Origin: Herbidospora daliensis
GTDB lineage: Bacteria > Actinomycetota > Actinomycetes > Streptosporangiales > Streptosporangiaceae
NCBI RefSeq assembly: GCF_001570585.1
Contig: NZ_BBXF01000004.1
Location: forward strand, 124,001 to 188,000
Reading direction: 5' to 3'
Length of the DNA: 64,000 nucleotides
The position numbers and the translations under genes were made by a program. Positions 50,332 to 58,399 of this stretch are shown here, piece by piece (the stretch's first letter is position 1; each line of letters opens with the position of its first letter). Below the pieces are notes generated by a model. The model searched no databases. It saw only the letters and a list, made by a program, of their open reading frames with translations, and was not told the DNA's origin.

Positions 50332-51525
50332 TTACGCCACGCTGCCCGGCAGGCGGTAGATCGGGGCGGGCTCGATCTCCGGGGCCCGTCTCCGGCCCCT
50401 GCGCGGGGGTTCCTGGTCGGCGCAGAGGTAGGCGTACATGCCCGAGAGAAGGCGTTGCACGTCGGCGTGGGGGCGCACGACCAGGCGCAGGAAGCGGCTG
50501 TTGAAGCCCAGTTTGTTGCCGCACTCGCGGATGTAGACGCCGTGCTCGCGGATCAGGTAGTCGCGCAGTTCGCGGCCGTCGCGGCCCTCGGGGAGCTTGC
50601 ACAACACGAAGTTGCCCTGCGACGGGAAGACGGTCAGGCCGGTGAGGGAGGCGAGCTGGCGGATCATCATCTCGCGGTCGTGGGCGACCAGGCGCAGGCT
50701 GTGCCGGTATTCGTTCATGTGGGCCTTCAGCATGAAGACCACGACCTCGGCGAAGGAGTTGAGGTTCCACTTCGGCAGCACGCGCCGGACCAGCCCGGCG
50801 ATCTGCGGGTTGGCGACCAGGTAGCCGAAGCGCACGCCGTGCAGGCCGAAGTTCTTGCCGAGGCTCTTCAGCACCACCACGTTGGGCCGGATGACGGCCT
50901 CGTCGGCGACGCTGGCCGACGGTTCGGCGTCCACGAACTCGATGAACGACTCGTCGACGACGATCAGGTCGAGGTCGGTCAGCCGGTCGAGCATGCGCAC
51001 GACCTCGTGGCGGGGCAGGTAGCCGCCGTCGGGGTTGTTCGGGTTGCAGATCACCGCCACCCGCGACCCGCGTTCGCGGACGAACCTGATGTAGCTCTCC
51101 ACGTCGAGCCGGAACCGCTGCGACTCCAGCAGCGGGAACATGTCGCAGCGTTTGCCGGTCTCCAGCGGCTGGTCGGTCCAGCGGCCGAAGGTGGGCACCG
51201 GCACGGCCAGGCTCTCGCGGACCAGCAGGTGGTCGAGCCAGGTGATCAGCTCGGTCGAGCCGTTGCCCATCGCGATCGTGGAGGGGTTCAGGTCGAGGGT
51301 GTCGCACAGCTCCTTGGTGATCGTCTCGGCGTCGCTCGGGTAGTACTTGAGCACGTCGACCAGGTTGGTCCGCAGGTCGTCGAACATCGCCGTGGTCGGG
51401 AAGTACGGATTGCACGGGATGCAGAAGTCGACCAGGTCGTCACCTGCGGCCCCGCGCCGCAGGGCGAAGTACGACGGGCTGTGGGCGTCGCTCCGCAGCA
51501 ACGCGAGGTCTACGGATGCTGTCAC
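50332..51525 (-). CDS. PLP-dependent class I/II aminotransferase (HisC/CobD-like)
   Basis: A 397-residue fold-type I enzyme. Motifs are AMGNGSTELITWLDHLL, VICNPNNPDGGYLP, LIVVDESFIEFVD, and VVLKSLGKNFGLHGVRFGYL with the PLP-binding Lys in the SLGK context. It resembles histidinol-phosphate aminotransferase and threonine-phosphate decarboxylase; the substrate is not readable. It ends in an Arg-rich tail. GTG 51525 follows TACCCT by five bases, so it is likely leaderless. It is close behind the DUF885 gene, 32 bases apart. Confidence 0.85.
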   Translation of the reverse strand: MTASVDLALLRSDAHSPSYFALRRGAAGDDLVDFCIPCNPYFPTTAMFDDLRTNLVDVLKYYPSDAETITKELCDTLDLNPSTIAMGNGSTELITWLDHLLVRESLAVPVPTFGRWTDQPLETGKRCDMFPLLESQRFRLDVESYIRFVRERGSRVAVICNPNNPDGGYLPRHEVVRMLDRLTDLDLIVVDESFIEFVDAEPSASVADEAVIRPNVVVLKSLGKNFGLHGVRFGYLVANPQIAGLVRRVLPKWNLNSFAEVVVFMLKAHMNEYRHSLRLVAHDREMMIRQLASLTGLTVFPSQGNFVLCKLPEGRDGRELRDYLIREHGVYIRECGNKLGFNSRFLRLVVRPHADVQRLLSGMYAYLCADQEPPRRGRRRAPEIEPAPIYRLPGSVA

Positions 51526-51557
51526 GCCGGAGGGTACGCGCCACGCCGTCGCCGCGT

Positions 51558-53135
51558 TCAGCCGAGCACGGCTTTGCGGGCCAGCCCGAGGGGCAGGCCG
51601 CCGCTTCCGGCGAGCCGGTCGTGGAAGCTCTTCAGGTCGCCGGTGTACTCGTCTCTGATCTTCTCGATCTCGATCGCGCCGGTCAGGTAGCTGGGCGCCT
51701 GGGTCGGCCAGGCGCAGTAGCGGTTCACCTCGCCCTTGGCGGTGCCGGGCGACAACGACGCCTTGGTGGCCATGTACGTCTCGGCCTCGTCGATCGACAT
51801 CTCGCCGCAGTGCAGGGCGGTGTCGACGACGATGCGGGCGGCCCGCCAGATGCGGCAGTCGAGGTGGGCCAGCTCGGTCTCGGGGGTGTCGTAGTAGCCC
51901 TGCTCCCACATGAGCTTCTCGACGTAGAGGCCCCAGCCCTCGACGAAGTAGGGGGTGCGGAACACCTTGCGGATGCGCCGCGAGCTCTCGCCGATGTGCG
52001 CCAGGTGCCAGTGGTGCCCGGGGTAGGCCTCGTGGACGGCGATCGAGGGCATCTGCGGCCGCGAGTTGGTGCGCAGCCGCTGCCTGACCTGCTCCTCGGT
52101 GAAGTCGTCGGGGGTGTACGGCACGAAGAACACCCCCTCGCGGGCGGTGCTCAGCGGCGGGGGCGCCAGGTAGTTGGCGACCGCGATGATCGGCCGCTGG
52201 AACTCCGGCGAGGGCAGCACCTGGCAGTGTTCGCCCGCCGGGAAGGTGACCAGGTCGCGGTCGCGCACGTAGCGGCGGGCGCGTTCGGTCTCGGCCTCGT
52301 ATTCGGCGCGCATCGCTTCGAGGGTGGGCGGGTGGTCGTTCATGATCGACTCCATGGCGGGCCGCCAGGCGTCGAAGCCGAGCTTGCCGGCCACCTCGTT
52401 CATGCGGGCGTTCAGCGCCTCCCACTCGGCGACGCCCTTGGCGTGGAGTTCGGTCGCGCCGTAGCCGAGCAGCTCGCGTTCGCGCAGCAGGCCCGAGTAG
52501 AGCTCCTCGCCCATCCGCCAGCTGCCGCGGGCGGTGAAGCCCTCCAGGAAGGCGACCAGTTCGTCGAACGCCTGCGCGGCCGGTTCGGCCGCCGCCGCCA
52601 GGCGGGCGCGCAGCGCGGGGTCGCCGACCTGCGCGGGCAGCGTCTCGGTGAGGAACCGCCGGCCGGTACGGGCCTGGCCCAGCCCCCGGGTGACGAGGAG
52701 TTCGGCGGCGAGGTCGGGCGACAGGTTGGCCCGGCAGGCGGCCAGCACGGCGGGCACCTCGCCCAGCCGCGCGACCGCCGCTTCGACGAGTTCGGGTTCG
52801 GGTGACAACCGCTGCTGGAACGGGGTGAACATGGCCGCGAAGATCGCGTCGAGGTAGGGCGCGGGCGTGCGCCGCCACTCGGGCCAGCGGGCGCTGAGCA
52901 CGTCGCCGCGCAGGTGGGCCAGGGCGAGTTCGTGGTCGATCCGGTCGTCGGGCGAGGGCCCGGGATCGGCGTTGGAGAGGCGGTCGAGCCACAACTCGGC
53001 GGCGCGCTCGCGGCGGATGAACCCCTCTTCGCTGAAGTCGCCCAGAGTGTGGTCGAACCCGGGGGCCCCGAGGAGGGTCGCCCGCACCGGATTGTCCTTC
53101 AGATACCAGTCGACGAACTCGTCCAGCAGCGTCAT
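51558..53135 (-). CDS. DUF885 family protein (metallopeptidase-like)
   Basis: A 525-residue protein with the DUF885 motif AVHEAYPGHHWHLAH (about 368), reminiscent of HExxH-type zinc sites, and the later FVEGWGLYVEKLMWE that provides the downstream acidic residue. The family is predicted to be peptidase-like and has no settled function. No signal peptide is seen, in contrast to many homologues. The ATG follows TAGGGT by five bases, so it is likely leaderless. Confidence 0.88.
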   Translation of the reverse strand: MTLLDEFVDWYLKDNPVRATLLGAPGFDHTLGDFSEEGFIRRERAAELWLDRLSNADPGPSPDDRIDHELALAHLRGDVLSARWPEWRRTPAPYLDAIFAAMFTPFQQRLSPEPELVEAAVARLGEVPAVLAACRANLSPDLAAELLVTRGLGQARTGRRFLTETLPAQVGDPALRARLAAAAEPAAQAFDELVAFLEGFTARGSWRMGEELYSGLLRERELLGYGATELHAKGVAEWEALNARMNEVAGKLGFDAWRPAMESIMNDHPPTLEAMRAEYEAETERARRYVRDRDLVTFPAGEHCQVLPSPEFQRPIIAVANYLAPPPLSTAREGVFFVPYTPDDFTEEQVRQRLRTNSRPQMPSIAVHEAYPGHHWHLAHIGESSRRIRKVFRTPYFVEGWGLYVEKLMWEQGYYDTPETELAHLDCRIWRAARIVVDTALHCGEMSIDEAETYMATKASLSPGTAKGEVNRYCAWPTQAPSYLTGAIEIEKIRDEYTGDLKSFHDRLAGSGGLPLGLARKAVLG

Positions 53136-53226
53136 GCGGCGACCCTACCCCCGACCCCGGTCGCCACAAATGACTGACATCCGCGACACTTATTCGCATA
53201 GGTCCCCCCAAAGTAGGAGCAACCAG

Positions 53227-54441
53227 GTGCCACTTCAGATGACCGGCGCCCCTTCGGATCCCGATCTCATCCGGCTCCCCTGGGACGTCCCCCTCGAAGA
53301 GTGGCCCGAGCACCGCCTGGTCGCCCTCCCCCGGGGCATCTCCCGCCACGTCGTCCGGTTCACCCGCATCAACGGCACCGTGTACGCCATCAAGGAGATC
53401 AGCGAGCGGTACGCCAAACGCGAATACCGCCTGCTCTGGGACCTCAACCGGCTCGACACCCCGTCGGTCGAACCGGTGGCCGTGGTGACCGGCCGCGAGA
53501 GCAAGACCGGCGAACGCCTCGACTCGGCCCTCATCACCAGCCACCTGCAGTACTCCCTGCCGTACCGGGCGGTCCTGTCGGGCGCGCTGCGCCCGGAGAC
53601 CCTGGAGCGGCTGCTCGACGCCCTGGCCGTGCTGATCGTCCGGCTGCACCTGACCGGCTTCTACTGGGGCGACTGCTCGTTGTCGAACACCCTGTTCCGC
53701 CGCGACGCGGGCGCGTTCGCCGCCTACCTCGTCGACGCCGAGACCGGCGAGCTGCACCCGATGATCAGCGAGGGCCAGCGCCACCACGACATCGAGGTCG
53801 CCCACGTCAACATCTACGGCGAACTGCTCGACCTGGAGGCCGGCGACCTGCTGCACCCGTCGATCGACCCGCTGGTGTTCGCCGAGCAGATCGTCGAGCG
53901 CTACCACCGCCTGTGGGACGAGCTCAACTCCGACGAGATCATCGAGGAGGTCGACTGGCACAAGGTCGACCAGCGCATCCGCCGCCTCAACACCCTCGGC
54001 TTCGACGTCGCCGAGATGATGGTCCGCCGCAAGGCCGGCACCGGCCGCCTGATCGTCCGCCCCAAGGTCGTCGACGCGGGCCACCACCAGCGCCGCCTCC
54101 TGCGCCTGACCGGCCTGGACGTCGAGGAGAACCAGGCCCGCCGCCTGCTCAACGACCTCGACTCGTTCACCGTCACCCACGGCCTGCGCCACGAGGACGA
54201 GGCGATAGTGGCCCACCGCTGGCTCGCCGAGGTCTACCAGCCGGTGATAAACGCGATCCCGCCGGAGCTGCACCGCAAGCTGGAGCGCGCCCAGCTGTAC
54301 CACGAGGTGCTGGAGCACCGCTGGTTCCTGTCGGAGGCGGCCGGCAAGGACGTCGGCCTCGCGGCGGCCGTCCGCAGCTACATCGACAACGTGCTGGTCC
54401 ACCGCCCCGACGAGAAGGCCATCATCGGCGCAGAGCTCTAG
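53227..54441 (+). CDS. DUF4032 protein with kinase-like N-domain
   Basis: A 404-residue protein; GTG 53227 has AGGAG seven bases upstream. The N-terminal half resembles lipopolysaccharide/aminoglycoside-type kinases: RINGTVYAIKEISERYAKRE carries the likely ATP-binding Lys, and TGFYWGDCSLSNTLF with YLVDAETGEL supplies the catalytic-loop-like Asp/Asn and metal-binding Asp. The C-terminal DUF4032 domain starts near residue 215 (HKVDQRIRRLNTLGFDVAEM). Substrate and reaction are unknown. Divergent from the DUF885 gene and convergent with DUF523. Confidence 0.82.
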   Translation: MPLQMTGAPSDPDLIRLPWDVPLEEWPEHRLVALPRGISRHVVRFTRINGTVYAIKEISERYAKREYRLLWDLNRLDTPSVEPVAVVTGRESKTGERLDSALITSHLQYSLPYRAVLSGALRPETLERLLDALAVLIVRLHLTGFYWGDCSLSNTLFRRDAGAFAAYLVDAETGELHPMISEGQRHHDIEVAHVNIYGELLDLEAGDLLHPSIDPLVFAEQIVERYHRLWDELNSDEIIEEVDWHKVDQRIRRLNTLGFDVAEMMVRRKAGTGRLIVRPKVVDAGHHQRRLLRLTGLDVEENQARRLLNDLDSFTVTHGLRHEDEAIVAHRWLAEVYQPVINAIPPELHRKLERAQLYHEVLEHRWFLSEAAGKDVGLAAAVRSYIDNVLVHRPDEKAIIGAEL

Positions 54442-54907
54442 CCGCGTCGGCGATGCGGTCCTCGCCGAAGACCTCGATGCCGTTGGCGACCAGCAGGGCC
54501 GCCGTGACGCCCTCGCCGGGGAGCATGCGGCCGCGGAAGGTGCCGTCGTAGATCCGCAGGGAGCCGCACGACGGGCTGCCCTCCTTGAGGATCGCGATCC
54601 GGACGCCGAAGGAGCGGGCGACCGCGAGGCACTGGCGGGCGCCTTCGAGGAAGTGCGCCGTCACGTCGGCGCCCTCGGGGGTGAGGATGCGGGCCGCTCC
54701 GGCGAGCACCGCCGCGCCGCCGGCGCCGCCCTCGATCTCGGCCGGGGGGCGGGGCACGGGGAGGCCGCCCTCGACCTCGGGGCAGAACGGGACCAGCCGC
54801 CCTTCGGCGCGCCAGGCTGCGAGGATCGTGTCGTCGCTGGTCTTGGCGCGGCCGTCGAAGCGCACGCGGCGGCCCATCAGGCAGGCGCTGACGAGAATTC
54901 GTTCCAC
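54422..54907 (-). CDS. DUF523 family protein
   Basis: A 161-residue protein with the DUF523 pattern: ILVSACLMGRRVRFDG, LVPFCPEVEGGLPVPRPPAE and ILKEGSPSCGSLRIYDG. The three Cys (SACL, PFCPE, SPSCGS) are conserved in the family and may bind an iron-sulfur cluster or be used in catalysis. Function is unknown. It starts with GTG; its stop overlaps the DUF4032 gene by 20 bases. Confidence 0.9.
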   Translation of the reverse strand: MERILVSACLMGRRVRFDGRAKTSDDTILAAWRAEGRLVPFCPEVEGGLPVPRPPAEIEGGAGGAAVLAGAARILTPEGADVTAHFLEGARQCLAVARSFGVRIAILKEGSPSCGSLRIYDGTFRGRMLPGEGVTAALLVANGIEVFGEDRIADAARALRR

Positions 54908-54958
54908 CTCATCAATTTTGCAACACGGTTTGCACCGGGTATCAGATTCCTCCTTCCA

Positions 54959-55002
54959 CTGACAAAGTCTCTATGTCAGGAAACAAGACAACACATGGTG
55001 TT
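54959..55002. promoter_or_regulatory. Two inverted repeats upstream of the roadblock operon
   Basis: CTGACA (54959-54964) with TGTCAG (54974-54979), and AACAC (54990-54994) with GTGTT (54998-55002), lie 73-116 bases before the operon start, in an AT-richer intergenic stretch between DUF523 and the first roadblock gene. They may be operators; no regulator is recognised. Confidence 0.4.
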
Positions 55003-55074
55003 TCGCTGAGTGATTCTCCGATTTCTCTAAGGTTTGAACCCACCACTTGGCGGGGGTAACCGGAGGAGTTGCGG

Positions 55075-55446
55075 GTGATCGGCATCGAAGACTGCCTGTC
55101 CGAGGCGATGGCCATCCCGGGAGCGCTCGGCGCCATCCTGGTCGACCACACCAGCGGGACGGCGCTCGCGATGGAGGGCCTGCCCGACCCGGAGCGGTCG
55201 GCGGTCGGGCTGAGCGAGACCTTCCGCGCCACGCTCGACGGACTGGCCCTGTCGTCCCCCGATGGAACGGTCCGGATCGACGATCTGATCATCACCACCG
55301 ACCACGGCTACCAGCTCATCAAGCCGATGGAGACGATGTGGGACGGGCCGCTGCTGATCTGCGTGCGGCTCGACCGCGACCGGGCGAACCTGGCCCTGGC
55401 GCGGCGGCGCCTCGACAGCATCTCCCACGAACTGATCGCGTCGTGA
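55075..55446 (+). CDS. Roadblock/LC7-like protein 1
   Basis: A 123-residue protein with a roadblock-type alpha/beta pattern: SEAMAIPGALGAILVDHTSG, then VRIDDLIITTDHGYQLIKPM and LDRDRANLALARRRLDSISH. It aligns well with the third roadblock protein of the cluster (both have GAxGAxxVDxxSG, DDLIIT/EDILIT and LDRxRANLAxAR). GTG 55075 is chosen since GGAGGAG lies six bases upstream; the TTG at 55069 is too close to it. Roadblock proteins usually control small GTPases. Confidence 0.82.
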   Translation: MIGIEDCLSEAMAIPGALGAILVDHTSGTALAMEGLPDPERSAVGLSETFRATLDGLALSSPDGTVRIDDLIITTDHGYQLIKPMETMWDGPLLICVRLDRDRANLALARRRLDSISHELIAS

Positions 55447-55449
55447 CCG

Positions 55450-56286
55450 GTGCCGATCGACGAGATGCTCTCCGACCTGGCGGAGAGCAGGGCGACCGGC
55501 GCCCTGAAAGCGGGCCGGAGCGGCACCGTCTACCTGAGCAAGGGCCGGATCTGTTACGTCGAGTGCGCGCGGACCCCGAGCGTCGAGGAACTGCTGACGG
55601 CCTCCGGCCGGCTCACCCTCACCGGGGTGCGGACGGCCCGCCAGACCGCGGCGGCCACCGCCGACGGCGGCGACATGCTGGTCCGGCGGGGCGTGCTCAG
55701 CCGGGGCGAGCTGCAGCTGTGCGTTCTCGGGGCGACCCTGGACGCCTCCTTCTTCCTGTTCGGCGCGACCGTGCCGAAGCCCAAGTTCCGCGAGGGCGAC
55801 CGGCACTGGCTGGGGATCCACTGGTTCTTCGACGTGCCGGGCCTCTTCCGGGAATGTCACCGCAGGAGGGCCCGGTTGGACCGCGCCTGGCCATCGGCCG
55901 AACTCGACAGCCGCCCGGTGGTGCCGGTGCGGCGCATCCGCTCGCACCACGTGGTGCTGACCGCCCTCCAGTGGGAGATCCTGCTCAACGCGGACGCCGA
56001 GACCACGCCCGCCGAGCTGGCGAAACGGATCGGGCGGCCGGCGTACACGACGCTCCTCGCGGTCCGCGAGATGGCCGCGGCGGGTCTCCTGGAGTGTCCG
56101 GGGCCGCCGCCGCCCCCGGAGAAGCCGCCGGATCTCCCCAAGCGCGTGGCGGGTTCGGCTCCCCGCGCGATGCCCGGAGACGGGGGTGGCCGGCGGGCGC
56201 AGTCGTCCTACCCCGAGATCAGCGGAGACCCGACGGACGTGAATCTGCTCATCAGGCTGCGCAACGCGCTGGAGGCATTCCAGTGA
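55450..56286 (+). CDS. DUF4388 (PATAN-like) domain protein
   Basis: A 278-residue protein, three bases after the previous gene. The N-terminal 115 residues resemble DUF4388/PATAN: LSDLAESRATGALKAGRSGT, VYLSKGRICYVECART, SFFLFGATVPKPKFREG. A second part holds a winged-helix-like stretch (LQWEILLNADAETTPAELAK, then GRPAYTTLLAVREMAAAGLL). PATAN domains link to two-component and GTPase signalling. A Pro-rich linker and a short C-terminal helix end the protein. It overlaps the next gene in a GTGA. Confidence 0.78.
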   Translation: MPIDEMLSDLAESRATGALKAGRSGTVYLSKGRICYVECARTPSVEELLTASGRLTLTGVRTARQTAAATADGGDMLVRRGVLSRGELQLCVLGATLDASFFLFGATVPKPKFREGDRHWLGIHWFFDVPGLFRECHRRRARLDRAWPSAELDSRPVVPVRRIRSHHVVLTALQWEILLNADAETTPAELAKRIGRPAYTTLLAVREMAAAGLLECPGPPPPPEKPPDLPKRVAGSAPRAMPGDGGGRRAQSSYPEISGDPTDVNLLIRLRNALEAFQ

Positions 56287-56696
56287 TCACCCGCCCGTGG
56301 CTCAAACGGGCCGGAAGGGGCATCCCGATGGACCTGCGCCGCGAGATCCACGAGGAGATGCTGCTCCTCAGAGGTCGCACGAACGAGATCACCGGCGTCC
56401 TCACCTGCACCGTCGACGGCATGCTGGTCTCCGCCGACCTGGCGGAGAACGTCGACCAGACCGCGGCGCTCACCTCGGCCGTGCTCTCGATGAGCCGCCG
56501 GATGACCGACCTGACCAGGATCGGCGAACTCGAGGAGACCCTGATCTCCGCCACCCGCGGCTTCACCGCCCACTACGCCGCGGGTCCCAAACTCGTCCTC
56601 ACCGTGCTGGCCGTCCCGGGGGCCAACCTCGGGCTGCTGCGGATCGAGGGCAGGAAGACGGCGGCGAAGATCGCCGCCATCGTCGAACGCGAATGA
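56283..56696 (+). CDS. Roadblock/LC7 protein 2
   Basis: A 137-residue roadblock protein (start GTG 56283 in a GTGA overlap; ATG 56328 is the likely start of the domain itself). The pattern EEMLLLRGRTNEITGVLTCT, VDGMLVSADLAENVDQTAAL, FTAHYAAGPKLVLTVLAVPG fits MglB-type roadblock proteins of the conservon kind. It differs from the other two roadblock proteins, so it may form the heteromeric partner. Confidence 0.85.
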   Translation: MITRPWLKRAGRGIPMDLRREIHEEMLLLRGRTNEITGVLTCTVDGMLVSADLAENVDQTAALTSAVLSMSRRMTDLTRIGELEETLISATRGFTAHYAAGPKLVLTVLAVPGANLGLLRIEGRKTAAKIAAIVERE

Positions 56697-56712
56697 CAGG
56701 AGAAGACCCGAC

Positions 56713-57084
56713 ATGGCGAACATGGACATCTCCCTCAAGGAGATGATGGCGATCGACGGCGCTATCGGCGCCGCCGTGGTCGACTACAACAGCGGCATGA
56801 GCCTGGGCGTGCTGGGCGGGTCGAAGGACCTCGACCTGCAGATCGCCGGGGCCGGCAACACCGAGGTCGTGAAGGCCAAGCTGCGCACGATGGACAGCCT
56901 GGGCCTGAAGGACGCGATCGAGGACATCCTCATCACCCTGTCCGGCCAGTACCACATCATCCGCCCGATCACCGGCCGGGGCGGCAAGGGCCTGTTCCTC
57001 TACCTCGCCCTCGACCGCGGCCGGGCCAACCTCGCGATGGCCCGGCACCACCTGCGGGCCATCGAGGACAAGATGGAGATCTGA
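56713..57084 (+). CDS. Roadblock/LC7-like protein 3
   Basis: A 123-residue protein resembling protein 1: LKEMMAIDGAIGAAVVDYNS, KDAIEDILITLSGQYHIIRP, FLYLALDRGRANLAMARHHL. It has a good AGGAGA site. It is last in the four-gene run and ends 21 bases before the convergent repeat-thioredoxin gene. No Ras-like GTPase of the CvnD/MglA type is present anywhere in the cluster. Confidence 0.85.
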   Translation: MANMDISLKEMMAIDGAIGAAVVDYNSGMSLGVLGGSKDLDLQIAGAGNTEVVKAKLRTMDSLGLKDAIEDILITLSGQYHIIRPITGRGGKGLFLYLALDRGRANLAMARHHLRAIEDKMEI

Positions 57085-57105
57085 TCGCGTACCGGCGTGA
57101 GCCGC

Positions 57106-58308
57106 TCAGGCGGAGCCCAGGAGCGGCTCACGGTTCTCCTTCGGGAACAGCTTCTCGCCCGGCATGGGCAGCCCGAGGGTGTCGGTCACCCGGCGGATCA
57201 GTTCGGCGTGCGACCTGATCCCGGGCAGCCGCAGCAGTTCCTCGCCCTTGCGGGTGAGCAGCACGGTCGGGGTCCGGTCGACGCCGACCGAGGCGGCCGC
57301 GCCGATCGCGGTCTCGACGTCGACGACCGCGCCGATCAGCTCGTCGTCGTACTCGGCGACGATGCGGTCGATCACGGGAGTGATCCACTCGCTGGCCAGG
57401 CAGTCGGTTCCGGTGAAGGTGAGGAGCACCGGAGCCGGCCCCATGACCAGTGAGGCGAGGTCGCGTTCCCCGGTGACGATCCGGCGCCGGGGCGCGACCC
57501 GCGACGGCCGGTCGGGGCCGGTGAGCATGCGCGCGTACGCGTCGGCGAGCCGGGGCGGGCCCGACAGGCCGTTGACGGCCAGGCCGTGGAAGAGCAGGCG
57601 GGCGCAGTCAGACCGGGAGACGTGGTCGAGGTCGATCTCCTTCAGCGGCGGCGCGAACGACAACACCGCCTCGCAGTCGACCGGCCCGGCCAGCGACAGG
57701 ATGGCCAGCGACTCGGTCGAGCCGAGCCGCCACAGGCAGCCCTTCTCCATGTTCTCGGTGCCGAGCCGCAGGTAGCGCAGCCCGGCCATGCTGCCCAGCG
57801 CGCCGAGGCCGTGGCCGCGTACCTCACCCCCGGAGACGGCGACCACCGCGGCCGAGGTGCGGGCGATGTGACCGAACGAGGCGTCGGTGATCGACGATCC
57901 GCCGAGCTTCACCTTGATCAGCGGGCTGTTCTCCGGCAGCGGCACGTCGCCGGTGATGTTGGGCGACCACAACTCCAGGCTTTCGAGGGTGGTCAGCCCC
58001 TGGATCGCGCGCACCCCCTCGTCGGTGAACTTCCCGGTCACCGCCAGGTCGCGCAGCTCCGAGCGCTTGGCGATCAGCCGCAGGTCGTCGTCGCAGACGC
58101 CGCTCAGCCGCAGTCCGGTCGTCTCGGGCGCCTCGGCCAGCCGTTCGGTCGTCGCGGCGACGTAAGCCAGCTCGACGTCCTCGGGGACGGGGATCTCCCC
58201 CGTGGGCCGGAACTCCCCCATGGTCTGCCCGACCGGTCGATCACCGACCACGACGAAGTGGACCTCGCCCGGCAAGGGCGTCTCAGGGAATCTCAGCACA
58301 CGCTCCAT
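57106..58308 (-). CDS. Repeat-domain protein with C-terminal thioredoxin-like fold
   Basis: A 400-residue protein. Residues about 60-240 have a leucine-rich, repeat-like pattern (LRDLAVTGKFTDEGVRAIQG, LESLELWSPNITGDV, LRYLRLGTENMEKGCLWRL, LAILSLAGPVDCEAVL). From about 285 a thioredoxin-like fold follows: VLLTFTGTDCLASEWITPVI, with a single-Cys CLAS motif (Cys 303) in place of CxxC, then the cis-Pro loop VDRTPTVLLT. A single active-site thiol suggests monothiol or binding function. It faces the reductase-like fusion gene across the 100-base divergent promoter region. The combination is not one I know as a named family. Confidence 0.72.
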   Translation of the reverse strand: MERVLRFPETPLPGEVHFVVVGDRPVGQTMGEFRPTGEIPVPEDVELAYVAATTERLAEAPETTGLRLSGVCDDDLRLIAKRSELRDLAVTGKFTDEGVRAIQGLTTLESLELWSPNITGDVPLPENSPLIKVKLGGSSITDASFGHIARTSAAVVAVSGGEVRGHGLGALGSMAGLRYLRLGTENMEKGCLWRLGSTESLAILSLAGPVDCEAVLSFAPPLKEIDLDHVSRSDCARLLFHGLAVNGLSGPPRLADAYARMLTGPDRPSRVAPRRRIVTGERDLASLVMGPAPVLLTFTGTDCLASEWITPVIDRIVAEYDDELIGAVVDVETAIGAAASVGVDRTPTVLLTRKGEELLRLPGIRSHAELIRRVTDTLGLPMPGEKLFPKENREPLLGSA

Positions 58309-58399
58309 TCGCGAAGAATCCCCAGGTCAGCGCCCTTACCAAACGCCCTGGAAGGTACGTTGGAAGCAATGACCCTCCGAGCGTGTTTTTATGGGGCAT

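Noticed and set aside
50332-54402. Minus-strand open frame of about 1350 codons covering the aminotransferase
   Set aside because: Only the last third matches a protein family. The upstream part is antisense to DUF4032 and out of frame with DUF885.
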